From: Grimontia hollisae CIP 101886
GTDB lineage: Bacteria; Pseudomonadota; Gammaproteobacteria; Enterobacterales; Vibrionaceae
Direction of reading: 5' to 3'
Assembly: GCF_000176515.1 (NCBI RefSeq)
Contig: NZ_ADAQ01000011.1
Location: forward strand, 992,001-1,056,000
DNA: 64,000 nt
The notes under the pieces: model-generated
The model's database searches: none
What the model was told of the DNA's origin: nothing
Seen by the model: only the letters and a program-made list of their open reading frames with translations
Shown: piece by piece, positions 17,832 to 25,988 of the stretch
Layout: every line of letters begins with the position of its first letter
How positions within the stretch are numbered: position 1 is the first letter of the stretch
Made by a program: the position numbers and the translations under genes

Positions 17832-18770
17832 CTAACCTGCTACTTCCCGGTGACTGTGGCTGTCATCGTCGCGTTGCGCTTCTATTCGCCAAGGCAGGTG
17901 GTGCTGGAAGTGATCTGACAGGAAGTCCACAAACTGCCGCACCTTGGCAGACAGATTCCGGTTAAACGGATAGACCGCCCATACGGCAGAATCCGGCGCC
18001 TGGTAGTCTGCCAGCACTTCCACCAGCTCACCGCTCAAAATTTTCTGGCTGACGTAATAATCCGGCAACTGGGCAATCCCCAAGCCGTGCAACGCCGCAT
18101 CCAGCACCGCACTGCCACTGTTACCGTGCCAGCGTCCCCGAGGCTTGATGGTGACTGTCGCTCCACCGTCCTGAAACGACCATGAGTCCACCAGACCAAT
18201 CAGGCAATTGTGATTTTGCAAGTCATCGATGTTTACCGGTGCCCCAAATTCTCTGAGATAGGCTGGTGACGCACAAACATATAACTTCCGGGGAGCCAGC
18301 TTTTTCGCCATCAGGGTGCTGTCTTTCAGATCCCCGGTACGAATCGCCAGATCGTAGCCGTCATGCACCAGATCTACCACGTCATTGGTAAAGTGAAACT
18401 CCACACTAAGTCTGGGGTGCACGTCGATAAAATCGTTCACCAGCGGCGCAATAAACTTCTCCCCAAATACCGAAGGCGCAGTGATTTTCAGGGTACCGAC
18501 CGGCTCGGTCTGCATCTGGGTAACCAGCGCCTCCACTTCGGCGAACTTCTCGATAAGATCGTTACACTGCTCAAAGTACATTTTGCCGACTTCCGTCAGC
18601 GTAATTTGTCGCGTTGTACGGTAGAGCAAGCGGGTACTGAGCCGACATTCCAGCGCATCAATACGACGGCTGACATGGGAAGTCGACACACCCAGCTTGC
18701 GTGCGGCGGCGGTAAAACTGCCACTGTTGACAACTTCAACAAATTCTTCAACACCACTCCAACGGTTCAT
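17832..18770 (-). CDS. LysR-family transcriptional regulator next to the PQQ relay genes
   Basis: 312 aa. The N-terminal winged helix-turn-helix covers residues 1-60 (EFVEVVNSGSFTAAARKLGVSTSHVSRRI). A substrate-binding effector domain follows (GTLKITAPSVFGEKFIAPLV, LAIRTGDLKDSTLMAKKLAP). It belongs to the CrgA/AaeR-like group. It is divergent from the CxxxCW/metallohydrolase/SoxYZ genes, so it may control them, although such neighbourhood is only suggestive. The effector is unknown. Confidence 0.85.
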   Translation of the reverse strand: MNRWSGVEEFVEVVNSGSFTAAARKLGVSTSHVSRRIDALECRLSTRLLYRTTRQITLTEVGKMYFEQCNDLIEKFAEVEALVTQMQTEPVGTLKITAPSVFGEKFIAPLVNDFIDVHPRLSVEFHFTNDVVDLVHDGYDLAIRTGDLKDSTLMAKKLAPRKLYVCASPAYLREFGAPVNIDDLQNHNCLIGLVDSWSFQDGGATVTIKPRGRWHGNSGSAVLDAALHGLGIAQLPDYYVSQKILSGELVEVLADYQAPDSAVWAVYPFNRNLSAKVRQFVDFLSDHFQHHLPWRIEAQRDDDSHSHREVAG

Positions 18771-18880
18771 CTTTGCCCCACTGAAAAGAAGTTTATTGAT
18801 GGCTGCAACAATAAAACCCGCCCCTTGACGGTCAAATTGTTATCCTAATGTTAACCCATATTGTCTGGCACTCTTCCCAA

Positions 18881-18898
18881 CTCCTACTAAGGTAGGAG
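18881..18898. promoter_or_regulatory. Perfect inverted repeat upstream of the quinoprotein relay operon
   Basis: CTCCTAC (18881-18887), a TAAG spacer, then GTAGGAG (18892-18898), 20 bases before the ATG at 18919. It could be an operator for the LysR protein or for the ErbR-like regulator, or a leader hairpin that hides an AGGAG. Related half sites occur upstream of other PQQ genes. Confidence 0.5.
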
Positions 18899-18918
18899 CA
18901 TTATCAGAATAAAGTAGT

Positions 18919-19467
18919 ATGCGTATTCTTAATTTATCCAACAAAATCAGTTTTATATGTGCGATATTGTGTAGTATTCAAGTCACTACCCTCAGTGCTG
19001 AAACAGTGCCTGAACCTGTTGACTACCGCACGGAAAATTACCGTGCAGACGTGCCCGCTACCCTACAGGGGGGTCGGGTGCTCGATACGCCCCAACAACT
19101 GGTGACGCTGATAAACCGCAGCCATCCTGTTTTGATAGATGTTTATCCTGCACCGCATAAGCCCGACAACCTCACACCAGACATACTCTGGATTGAGCCC
19201 ACCCGTGAAACATTACCCGGTGCACTTTGGCTGGCCAATGTCGGCCACGGCATCGCACCCGCGCCACTCATCCAATTGCTGAAAAGCCGACTACCGGATA
19301 ACTCGCCGATAGTGGTGTTTTGCGAGCCTAATTGCTGGCACTCCTGGAATGCAGGGAAACGGGCCATCGAGTTAGGCGCAAAAGAGGTATATTGGTATCG
19401 CGCAGGCGTTACTGGCTGGAAGGCAGCAGGGTTGGCTCTTGAAACGCAGCACCCGGTCAGGCCATGA
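18919..19467 (+). CDS. PQQ-dependent catabolism-associated CxxxCW-motif protein (TIGR03865-like)
   Basis: 182 aa with a signal peptide (hydrophobic to about residue 27, ending SAETV). Rhodanese-like domain of the family found only beside PQQ alcohol-oxidation genes. The signature FCEPNCWHSWNAGKRA places Cys135, Cys139 and Trp140. The GVTGWKAAGL near the C-terminus matches the rhodanese fold. Its role is unproven; a periplasmic redox or sulfur-relay function is proposed for the family. It overlaps the next gene by four bases (ATGA), so the two are coupled. The ribosome site is poor. Confidence 0.82.
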   Translation: MRILNLSNKISFICAILCSIQVTTLSAETVPEPVDYRTENYRADVPATLQGGRVLDTPQQLVTLINRSHPVLIDVYPAPHKPDNLTPDILWIEPTRETLPGALWLANVGHGIAPAPLIQLLKSRLPDNSPIVVFCEPNCWHSWNAGKRAIELGAKEVYWYRAGVTGWKAAGLALETQHPVRP

Positions 19468-20360
19468 AACACGGGTTGGCACTGTGGTTTCTGATGCTGC
19501 CATTTTCTGTGCATGCTGCGCTCGTACTTTCTTTTGATGAAGTGGCCCCGGGGATATTCATGCATCAGGGGAAAATCGCCGATCTGTTTACCGTCGACAG
19601 CGATCCGGTTGCCAACATCACATTCATCGTAGGAAATGAGGCGGTAGCCGTCGTGGATACCGGTGGCAGTAAACGGGCCGGAGAGGGAATTCTCCGGGCA
19701 ATTCGACAACGCACGGACCTGCCTGTCCGGTATGTGATCAACACACACGTCCATCCAGATCACCACTTCGGCAATGTCGCTTTCGTCGGCGAAAAACCTG
19801 AATTTATCGCCCACGCCCGTTATCCCGGTGATTTTAATGCCAAATCAGGCTATTACCTGCAAAGGCTGACCAAGCCCTGGTTTGACGGTACCGAACCTAT
19901 CGGCGCAACCCGTGTTGTCAGTGAGGTAACCGAACTTGATCTTGGCAACCGGATGCTGACCCTGACTCCACATGAACGGGCACACACCCGCCACGATCTG
20001 TCGGTATTTGATCAAACCTCCAGCACGCTGATCGCTGGCGATCTGTTGTTTGTCGATCATCTGCCAACGCTCGATGGCAGCCTGAAAGGCTGGCTGGCAG
20101 AAACCAAACGGCTTGAAGCTATGCCTTTCAAACAAGTTATTCCCGGACACGGCCCCATACAACAATCACACCACGCCTTTGACAGGCAAACGCGCTATCT
20201 CTTTTCACTGGCTCAGGCTGTTCGTGCCGCCATCAACAACCACATCGATATCAACACGGCCAGCACCACGGTCATGCCATCTCCGGGAGACTGGAAACTT
20301 TACGCAACGTTTCACCCCCGCAATGTGATCCAGGCTTACAAGGAGCTGGAATGGGAATGA
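19464..20360 (+). CDS. Quinoprotein relay system zinc metallohydrolase (metallo-beta-lactamase fold)
   Basis: 298 aa with a signal peptide (LALWFLMLPFSVHAA). Metallo-beta-lactamase fold with the metal motif THVHPDHHFGN (His95, His97, Asp99, His100), later SVFDQTSSTLIAGDLLFVDHLP and VIPGHGP. It resembles the SoxH-related family placed next to PQQ dehydrogenases in many proteobacteria (the 'relay system' type 2). The substrate is not known. Coupled to the CxxxCW protein upstream and 15 bases before the SoxYZ-like gene, so the three form one operon. Confidence 0.84.
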   Translation: MKHGLALWFLMLPFSVHAALVLSFDEVAPGIFMHQGKIADLFTVDSDPVANITFIVGNEAVAVVDTGGSKRAGEGILRAIRQRTDLPVRYVINTHVHPDHHFGNVAFVGEKPEFIAHARYPGDFNAKSGYYLQRLTKPWFDGTEPIGATRVVSEVTELDLGNRMLTLTPHERAHTRHDLSVFDQTSSTLIAGDLLFVDHLPTLDGSLKGWLAETKRLEAMPFKQVIPGHGPIQQSHHAFDRQTRYLFSLAQAVRAAINNHIDINTASTTVMPSPGDWKLYATFHPRNVIQAYKELEWE

Positions 20361-20375
20361 TAAGAGGTACCTGCT

Positions 20376-21161
20376 ATGAAAATCACCACCCTGCTGTTGT
20401 CGGCACTGCTTACCGCGTTGTCCCTGCCAAGCCATGCGCAACCTGAAACGGAAAGTGCAGCCTGGCCCGTCATTCGTGACAGCCTGTTTCCCGGCGCCCC
20501 CGAGATCACAGAAGGAGAGCATGTTGTGACGCTTTCAGCGCCCAGGCGGGCCGTTGATGCTGCGCTAGTGCCGCTCGGCGTTACCGTACATGTCCGACAG
20601 AACGCTCCCAATCCCATTGCACGGCTCTATCTTATCGTCGACAACAACCCGTCTCCCATTGTTGGCCGTTTTGACATGAGCCCGAATAATGGCATTGCCA
20701 ATATTGCCACCCGGGTCAGGGTCAATGCCTACAGCCCGGTAAGGGTGATCGCCCAGACCGCCGATGGGAAACTTCATATGCACAGCCAATTCGTTAAAGC
20801 CTCTGGTGGTTGTTCTGCGCCAGCTGGCGCGGATGACACACTGGCACGCCAACGGATGGGCAGAATGAAACTCAACGATCTACCGGGCGATGACTCGCGC
20901 ATGTTACAGCTTTTGATCAGTCATCCCAATTACAGCGGCCTGCAAATCGACCAGCTCACCCGCCACTGGATCCCCTCCGATTATGTCAGTGACGTGAATA
21001 TCACACTGGAGGGAGAACCTGTCATGCGTTTTAACGGGGGGATCTCGATAAGTGAAAATCCCACCTTCACCTTTCATCTCGATAAAGGAAAAAGCGGCAA
21101 GTTGAAAGCCGATGTGAAAGATTCCACAGGTCGTGCATTTTCCAAAGAATGGGACATCTGA
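20376..21161 (+). CDS. Quinoprotein dehydrogenase-associated SoxYZ-like carrier
   Basis: 261 aa with a signal peptide (LLLSALLTALSLPSHAQ). It joins a SoxY-like part and a SoxZ-like part in one chain. The SoxY part has the C-terminal carrier motif KASGGCSAP, with Cys146 in the place of the SoxY swinging-arm cysteine. The SoxZ-like part follows (SGLQIDQLTRHWIPSDYVSDV, NPTFTFHLDKGKSG). It carries no complete Sox pathway partner in the window. With the metallohydrolase and the CxxxCW protein it makes the quinoprotein relay set; the chemistry is unproven. Confidence 0.85.
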   Translation: MKITTLLLSALLTALSLPSHAQPETESAAWPVIRDSLFPGAPEITEGEHVVTLSAPRRAVDAALVPLGVTVHVRQNAPNPIARLYLIVDNNPSPIVGRFDMSPNNGIANIATRVRVNAYSPVRVIAQTADGKLHMHSQFVKASGGCSAPAGADDTLARQRMGRMKLNDLPGDDSRMLQLLISHPNYSGLQIDQLTRHWIPSDYVSDVNITLEGEPVMRFNGGISISENPTFTFHLDKGKSGKLKADVKDSTGRAFSKEWDI

Positions 21162-21687
21162 CACCTATTGCGTAAAATCTCATCCAAAAGCAGCCAGCGC
21201 CTGATGCTGTATCCTGATGATGTTAAAGGATATGGCATCAGTGGCTTATGCCGCTTTCTCCTCTCTTTTGCTAAAACAAGACAGCTTAAAATTCAATATT
21301 TTCATATATTTACCTATAACATCCCGCAATTTGGACATTATTGCCCGCGGACAAAAGTGTTATGTCCGTTTCCTCCTCACGCAACCACCAAAGCTGCCAT
21401 ACACTCAATTCACGACGTTTTGTATTCAACGTATGGCCCCCTTTTCTTTGGCGCTGTTTCTGTTGAGGCGAAATAGTCTTTGAAAACATTTAAGAAACGC
21501 GAAACCGCTGACGTTGTCGATCGCTGATGTCGCCAAGCCGCCGACGAAGGAAGCTGACAGAGCGAAAATTGGTCAATATGCGTCTCACAACCCTGCGGAT
21601 TACGCCCCTATATTATTGAGTAAAAAGCCGGGTGTTGTTCAGGTATCACTGATATCGACAACACACGCTGTCACGGAGGAGATCAAC
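21162..21687. promoter_or_regulatory. Long upstream region of xoxF, no gene seen
   Basis: 526 bases without a supported gene; an open frame upstream of 21688 exists but has no usable start or export signal. It includes an inverted repeat CGGACA (21348-21353)/TGTCCG (21363-21368), preceded by TTGGACA (21331-21337). A GGAGGA ribosome site at 21675-21680 fixes the xoxF start. The 5' leader may be long. Confidence 0.45.
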
Positions 21688-23496
21688 ATGATAGGTGCTG
21701 TAAGGTTAACACTCTGCATCACAACAGCCGCAATCCTTTCCCTTGCACTGCTGTTTCCCGCAACGTCGCAAGCCAACGATGAACTCATCAAACTGCAGGA
21801 AGACCCCAACCAATGGGTGATGTGGGGCGGAGATTATTCAGGAACACGATACAGTCCGCTGAAACAAATTAATGCCAAAAACGTCAAGGATCTTCAGGTT
21901 GCCTGGACATTCTCCACCGGCGTACTGCGTGGCCATGAAGGGGGCCCGCTGGTACTGGGTGACACCATGTACATCCACACTCCCTTCCCAAACAAAGTCT
22001 TCGCAATTGACCTAAACCGGAAAGCGTTGAAATGGGAGTATGAACCCAAGCAGGATTCTTCCGTTATCGCCGTGATGTGCTGTGACACCGTAAACCGTGG
22101 TCTGGCGTATGCTGATGGTAAGATTTTCTTGCAGCAGGCTGATACCACGCTCGTTGCCCTCGATCAGAAAACCGGCAAGGTGGTCTGGAAAGTAGTCAAC
22201 GGCGATCCCAAGGTCGGCGCAAGCAACACCAATGCCCCACTGATCGTTAAAGACAAGATCATCACCGGGGTGAGTGGCGGTGAGTTTGGGGTACGCGGTT
22301 ACCTGACCGCGTATAACATCAAAGACGGCAGCCTGGCCTGGCGCGCTTACAGCACCGGACCGGATGAAGAGATGCTGGTCGATCCGGAAAAAACCACGGA
22401 ATTGCTCAAACCTATCGGCAAAGATGCCAGCCTGAAAACCTGGGAAGGGGATCAATGGAAAATCGGCGGTGGTACCACCTGGGGCTGGTATACCTATGAT
22501 CCGGAGCTAAATCTCATCTACTACGGCACCGGAAACCCCAGTACCTGGAACCCATCACAGCGCCCCGGTGATAACAAATATTCCATGACCATCATGGCCC
22601 GTGACGCTGACACCGGCATGGCGAAATGGCTCTACCAGATGACGCCTCACGACGAATGGGATTACGACGGCGTCAATGAAATGATTCTGGTAGACAAAAA
22701 ATTCAAAGGGAAAGATCGCAAACTGTTGGTGCACTTCGACCGTAACGGTTTCGGCTATACCCTGGATCGCGTGACCGGTGAACTGCTGGTCGCCGAGAAA
22801 TTTGACCCGGCAGTAAACTGGGCCACCCATGTCGACATGGAAACCGGTCGCCCACAGGTGGTGGCGAAATACTCCACCGACCAAAACGGCGAGGATGTTG
22901 ACACCAAAGGGGTCTGCCCGGCAGCGCTTGGCTCGAAAGACCAGCAACCCGCAACATACAGCCCGCGCACAGGACTGTTCTATGTACCGACCAACCATGT
23001 GTGCATGAACTATGAACCGTTTGAAGTTTCTTACGCCGCCGGTCAACCCTATGTTGGGGCGACCCTTTCCATGTTTCCAGCACCAGACAGCCATGGTGGA
23101 CTGGGTAACTTCATCGCTTGGGACGCGGAAAAAGGAGAAATTGTCTGGTCGCTGCCCGAACCCTTCTCTGTATGGAGCGGCGCACTGGCAACGAATGGTG
23201 GCGTGGTGTTTTACGGCACACTGGAAGGCTACCTGAAAGCGATAGACGAAAAAACAGGGAAAGAGCTTTACCGCTTTAAAACGCCTTCCGGCATCATCGG
23301 TAACGTCAATACCTACATGTACGACGGCAAACAGTATGTGGCCGTGCTGTCAGGGCTCGGAGGCTGGGCTGGCATTGGTATGGCTGCCGGCCTTGAGGGC
23401 GACACCGAAGGTCTGGGTGCAGTAGGTGCCTATCGCAAACTGTCTGACTACACGCAGTTAGGGGGGGTACTGACGGTCTTTGCATTACCTGATTAA
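21688..23496 (+). CDS. xoxF: XoxF-type PQQ-dependent methanol/alcohol dehydrogenase, predicted lanthanide-dependent
   Basis: 602 aa from the ATG at 21688 (GGAGGA site). A signal peptide ([20 protein letters not shown]) exports it to the periplasm, where it oxidises primary alcohols using PQQ. The eight-bladed propeller has its adjacent disulfide Cys131-Cys132 and metal ligands Glu199, Asn283 and Asp325. The segment [11 protein letters not shown] gives Asp327, two residues after the catalytic Asp325, the mark of lanthanide enzymes; calcium MxaF has Ala there. The late blocks [13 protein letters not shown] and [12 protein letters not shown] are also of XoxF type. It heads an operon with a cupredoxin, a four-Cys protein and a XoxJ-like protein. 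Confidence 0.92.
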   Translation: MIGAVRLTLCITTAAILSLALLFPATSQANDELIKLQEDPNQWVMWGGDYSGTRYSPLKQINAKNVKDLQVAWTFSTGVLRGHEGGPLVLGDTMYIHTPFPNKVFAIDLNRKALKWEYEPKQDSSVIAVMCCDTVNRGLAYADGKIFLQQADTTLVALDQKTGKVVWKVVNGDPKVGASNTNAPLIVKDKIITGVSGGEFGVRGYLTAYNIKDGSLAWRAYSTGPDEEMLVDPEKTTELLKPIGKDASLKTWEGDQWKIGGGTTWGWYTYDPELNLIYYGTGNPSTWNPSQRPGDNKYSMTIMARDADTGMAKWLYQMTPHDEWDYDGVNEMILVDKKFKGKDRKLLVHFDRNGFGYTLDRVTGELLVAEKFDPAVNWATHVDMETGRPQVVAKYSTDQNGEDVDTKGVCPAALGSKDQQPATYSPRTGLFYVPTNHVCMNYEPFEVSYAAGQPYVGATLSMFPAPDSHGGLGNFIAWDAEKGEIVWSLPEPFSVWSGALATNGGVVFYGTLEGYLKAIDEKTGKELYRFKTPSGIIGNVNTYMYDGKQYVAVLSGLGGWAGIGMAAGLEGDTEGLGAVGAYRKLSDYTQLGGVLTVFALPD

Positions 23497-23614
23497 CTCA
23501 AAAAACTGCGACAAAGGGGAGTATTGGCTCCCCTTTCTCACTCCTGATGCAATGCATCAGGTTAAGCGGCCTTTAGGGCATCTACACTTAATAAACAGCA
23601 AAAGGATACTGCGT

Positions 23615-24064
23615 ATGACTAACCGTTTTATAGGATTGCTCTTGGTGTTTTTGGGGCTGGTGAGTAGCGCGTTTGCAGAAGAATATGAAGTCCGTGCCGT
23701 GGGGGTAAAATTCGATCCCATGTTTGTTATCTTGCAACCGGGTGACCGGGTCAGCTGGACCAACATGCCGGCACACATGATTGAAACCATCGACGTCATG
23801 GTGCCGGAAGGCACAGAAAAAATTAAAACAGAGCTCGGCATGGATGTCAGCTTTGTCTTCGACAATGACGGCATCTATGTCTATAAGTGCACCCCGCACT
23901 GGGGCGCAAGAATGGGGGGAATTTTGCTGGTCGGCAACCCTTCTGATATCGAAGGGACGATTGATGCTTATCTTGGGGAAGTTGAGAAAGATAAATCCTT
24001 ATTGCCCGCCAAAGGGTTGCTGAAGAAATTCAAAAAGCACCTTAAGGCAGAAGGTGTGTTGTAA
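23615..24064 (+). CDS. Pseudoazurin/plastocyanin-like blue copper protein
   Basis: 149 aa from the ATG at 23615 with AAAGGA upstream; the longer frame from 23480 overlaps xoxF and is not used. Signal peptide GLLLVFLGLVSSAFAEE. One cupredoxin domain: type-1 copper ligands His54 (PAHMIET), Cys92, His95 and Met100, spaced C-x2-H-x4-M (YKCTPHWGARMGG) as in pseudoazurin. A Lys-rich tail follows. It is the second gene of the xoxF operon, the place where a cytochrome cL (XoxG) gene usually stands, so it may take electrons from XoxF. That is inference. Confidence 0.85.
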   Translation: MTNRFIGLLLVFLGLVSSAFAEEYEVRAVGVKFDPMFVILQPGDRVSWTNMPAHMIETIDVMVPEGTEKIKTELGMDVSFVFDNDGIYVYKCTPHWGARMGGILLVGNPSDIEGTIDAYLGEVEKDKSLLPAKGLLKKFKKHLKAEGVL

Positions 24065-24076
24065 AGGAGGCCGCCC

Positions 24077-24460
24077 ATGAACATGAAAACGAAAAACATC
24101 ATCAGTGCACTTGTCCTTCTCCCCCTGTTTTTACTGGCCCCTCTGGCCAATGCAAATGACTTCCCAACCCTTGAGCGGGTCAAATTCGTGCAAGAATGCA
24201 TGTCACTCAAAGGGGGGCCTACCTATGTGAACATGTACGGCTGCAGTTGCGTGATTGATAAAATTGCCGGTACGCTAACCTTCGATGAATACGTCCATGC
24301 CGATGCCTTTGTCCGCCTGCGTAATATGCGTGGTGAGCGCGGTGGCTATTTCCGGTCATCCAAAGACAGCCGCAATGCCCGCAGCGCATTGCTCACCCTG
24401 CGTGACCAAGCCGAGAAATCGTGCTTTGTCGACCTGCAAGCCACCGTCGCTGCGAAGTAG
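24077..24460 (+). CDS. Secreted four-cysteine protein of unknown function in the xoxF operon
   Basis: 127 aa. Signal peptide (SALVLLPLFLLAPLANAN), then a small, charged, probably helical domain with Cys41, Cys56, Cys58 (GCSC) and Cys116, enough for two disulfides. No haem-binding CxxCH, no EF-hand loop and no known fold could be recognised. It starts 12 bases after the cupredoxin stop with AAAGGAGG at the ribosome site, and lies eight bases before xoxJ, so it is co-transcribed with xoxF. I do not recognise the family and infer no function. Confidence 0.75.
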   Translation: MNMKTKNIISALVLLPLFLLAPLANANDFPTLERVKFVQECMSLKGGPTYVNMYGCSCVIDKIAGTLTFDEYVHADAFVRLRNMRGERGGYFRSSKDSRNARSALLTLRDQAEKSCFVDLQATVAAK

Positions 24461-24468
24461 GAGGCAAC

Positions 24469-25341
24469 ATGAACGCATTGTATTCACGTCTTATGGTTAT
24501 TATGCTCACCCTGTGTTTGTCACCCCTGCTACCGGCAGCAGAAACAGCGTTTCCTTCTCCTTTACCGGATACACTCCGCGTCTGTGCCGATCCCAACAAC
24601 CTGCCCTATTCCAACAAGGCCCTAGAAGGGTTTGAGAATAAGATTGCCGAGCAACTTGGCAACTATTTGGGGCTGGAGGTGGAATACGTCTGGTTTCCCC
24701 AGCGTATGGGGTTTATCCGCAACACCTTGAAAAACTGGTCTGATGATAATGGCCGATTTGCCTGCGATTTGGTCATTGGCGTGCCGGCACAGTTCGACAT
24801 TGCCGCCACCACCAAACCGTATTACCGCTCTGCCTATTCATTGCTGTTCAAACAGGCAGGGCCACTGGCAGACGTTGACAGCCAACAGGCGCTCGCAGAC
24901 TTACCTGACAGTGTTAAGCAATCACTGAAGGTTGCCGCATTCAGCCCTTCTCCTGCCGTCGCCTGGTTACGTGAAAATGGCTTCAGGGACAACACAACGT
25001 TTTTCCGCATCATGAACGGCGATCCTGAAGATTACCCCGGTAAATTGGTGCAACGGGTAGCCGACGACGAGTTTGATGTGTTAGTGATTTGGGGGCCAAT
25101 TGCCGGCTATTTTGCGAAAGACCAGCCAGATATTGCCGTTATCCCTATGACCTCTGAAGGCAGCAACGTCTTCGATTTCGCCATCTCGATGGGGGTACGG
25201 TATGGCGAACAACCATGGAAAGAAACCGTTGAAATGGCGATGGATGCCAACGCACCGCAAATTGCTATGATCCTTCAGGATTATGGCATTCCCATTGTAG
25301 AAGCCTCTTCCACACCAAAGCAGGATGATGACGATGATTAA
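24469..25341 (+). CDS. xoxJ: XoxJ/MxaJ-like quinoprotein dehydrogenase-associated binding protein
   Basis: 290 aa from the ATG at 24469 (TAGGAGG site); earlier in-frame starts overlap the upstream gene. Signal peptide, then a type-3 periplasmic binding fold beginning LRVCADPNNLPYSNKALEGFENKIAEQLG, with the second lobe VAAFSPSPAVAWLRENG and DVLVIWGPIAGYFA. The family (TIGR03871-like) accompanies XoxF or MxaF and is thought to help the dehydrogenase mature rather than feed a transporter. No permease is encoded next to it. The C-terminus ends in five Asp residues, which could bind cations. Confidence 0.85.
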   Translation: MNALYSRLMVIMLTLCLSPLLPAAETAFPSPLPDTLRVCADPNNLPYSNKALEGFENKIAEQLGNYLGLEVEYVWFPQRMGFIRNTLKNWSDDNGRFACDLVIGVPAQFDIAATTKPYYRSAYSLLFKQAGPLADVDSQQALADLPDSVKQSLKVAAFSPSPAVAWLRENGFRDNTTFFRIMNGDPEDYPGKLVQRVADDEFDVLVIWGPIAGYFAKDQPDIAVIPMTSEGSNVFDFAISMGVRYGEQPWKETVEMAMDANAPQIAMILQDYGIPIVEASSTPKQDDDDD

Positions 25342-25873
25342 CTTCACAACGGGCAATCTGGCTGCCCGTTTGTTATTGCCAACAACACTCGTTATGACCA
25401 CGTTACTGTTTAGCACCAACCTGTTCGCGGTCCCCACCCTTGCCGTACTCGACTTTGAGCTCAATGACCTGACCCGTGTCTCAGACAACAGCGAGGAAGT
25501 AAAGCGCACTGCCAGCCTTGCTCCCATGCTTCGCCGTGCACTGGTTATCGACCATGAATATCCGTTGGCGACTGTACCCGATGAAATGTATGACAATGCC
25601 AACAAAGGGGTTGGGTATCTTTTCAGTCACACAACTGATGCAGCACAACTGGGCAAAAAAGTGGGAGCAGACTGGGTTGTCATCACCCGGCTCAATAAAC
25701 CCAGCTTTCTGTTTTCTTACCTGATTGCCCAGGTGGTCAATGTGAAAACCCATCTAGCTTATCCAGAATTAATTGTAGAAATAAAAGGCCCCCAACAGGT
25801 GATGAGCGAGCAGGGTATCAAAAAAATAGCAGAGAAAATCACCCAACAAATTGTTGCTATTTCCCGCCCCTGA
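25325..25873 (+). CDS. DUF2380-like secreted protein of the xoxF operon
   Basis: 182 aa. It overlaps the end of xoxJ, with three possible ATGs (25325, 25328, 25334). Signal peptide (TTLVMTTLLFSTNLFA), then PTLAVLDFELNDLT, which matches the start of DUF2380 proteins seen beside methanol dehydrogenase genes. The middle has KKVGADWVVITRLNKPSFLFSYL and the end has IKKIAEKITQQI. A periplasmic location is likely; the role is unknown. It is the last gene of the xoxF operon and faces cysH across a shared terminator. Confidence 0.72.
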   Translation: MMTMINFTTGNLAARLLLPTTLVMTTLLFSTNLFAVPTLAVLDFELNDLTRVSDNSEEVKRTASLAPMLRRALVIDHEYPLATVPDEMYDNANKGVGYLFSHTTDAAQLGKKVGADWVVITRLNKPSFLFSYLIAQVVNVKTHLAYPELIVEIKGPQQVMSEQGIKKIAEKITQQIVAISRP

Positions 25874-25945
25874 TGAGACAGCCGGGGGAAATAGCAAAAA
25901 AGATCCATCATGCCAAAGAAACGGGGTTTAAAGACGACCGGAAAG

Positions 25946-25976
25946 AAAAAAGCGACGCCCAAAACATCGCTTTTTT
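25946..25976. terminator. Bidirectional terminator between the xoxF operon and cysH
   Basis: AAAAAAGCGA (25946-25955) pairs with TCGCTTTTTT (25967-25976), an 11-base loop between. A and T tracts within the stem suit both converging genes. Confidence 0.86.
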
Positions 25977-25988
25977 ACCCTCTCATCA

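Noticed and set aside
21514-21687. In-frame extension of xoxF upstream of 21688
   Set aside because: The ATG at 21688 has a clear ribosome site and starts a typical signal peptide. The extension would bury the export signal.
24077-24460. Lanmodulin-like or haem protein identity for the four-Cys protein
   Set aside because: No EF-hand loop (DxDxDG type) and no CxxCH haem motif is present.
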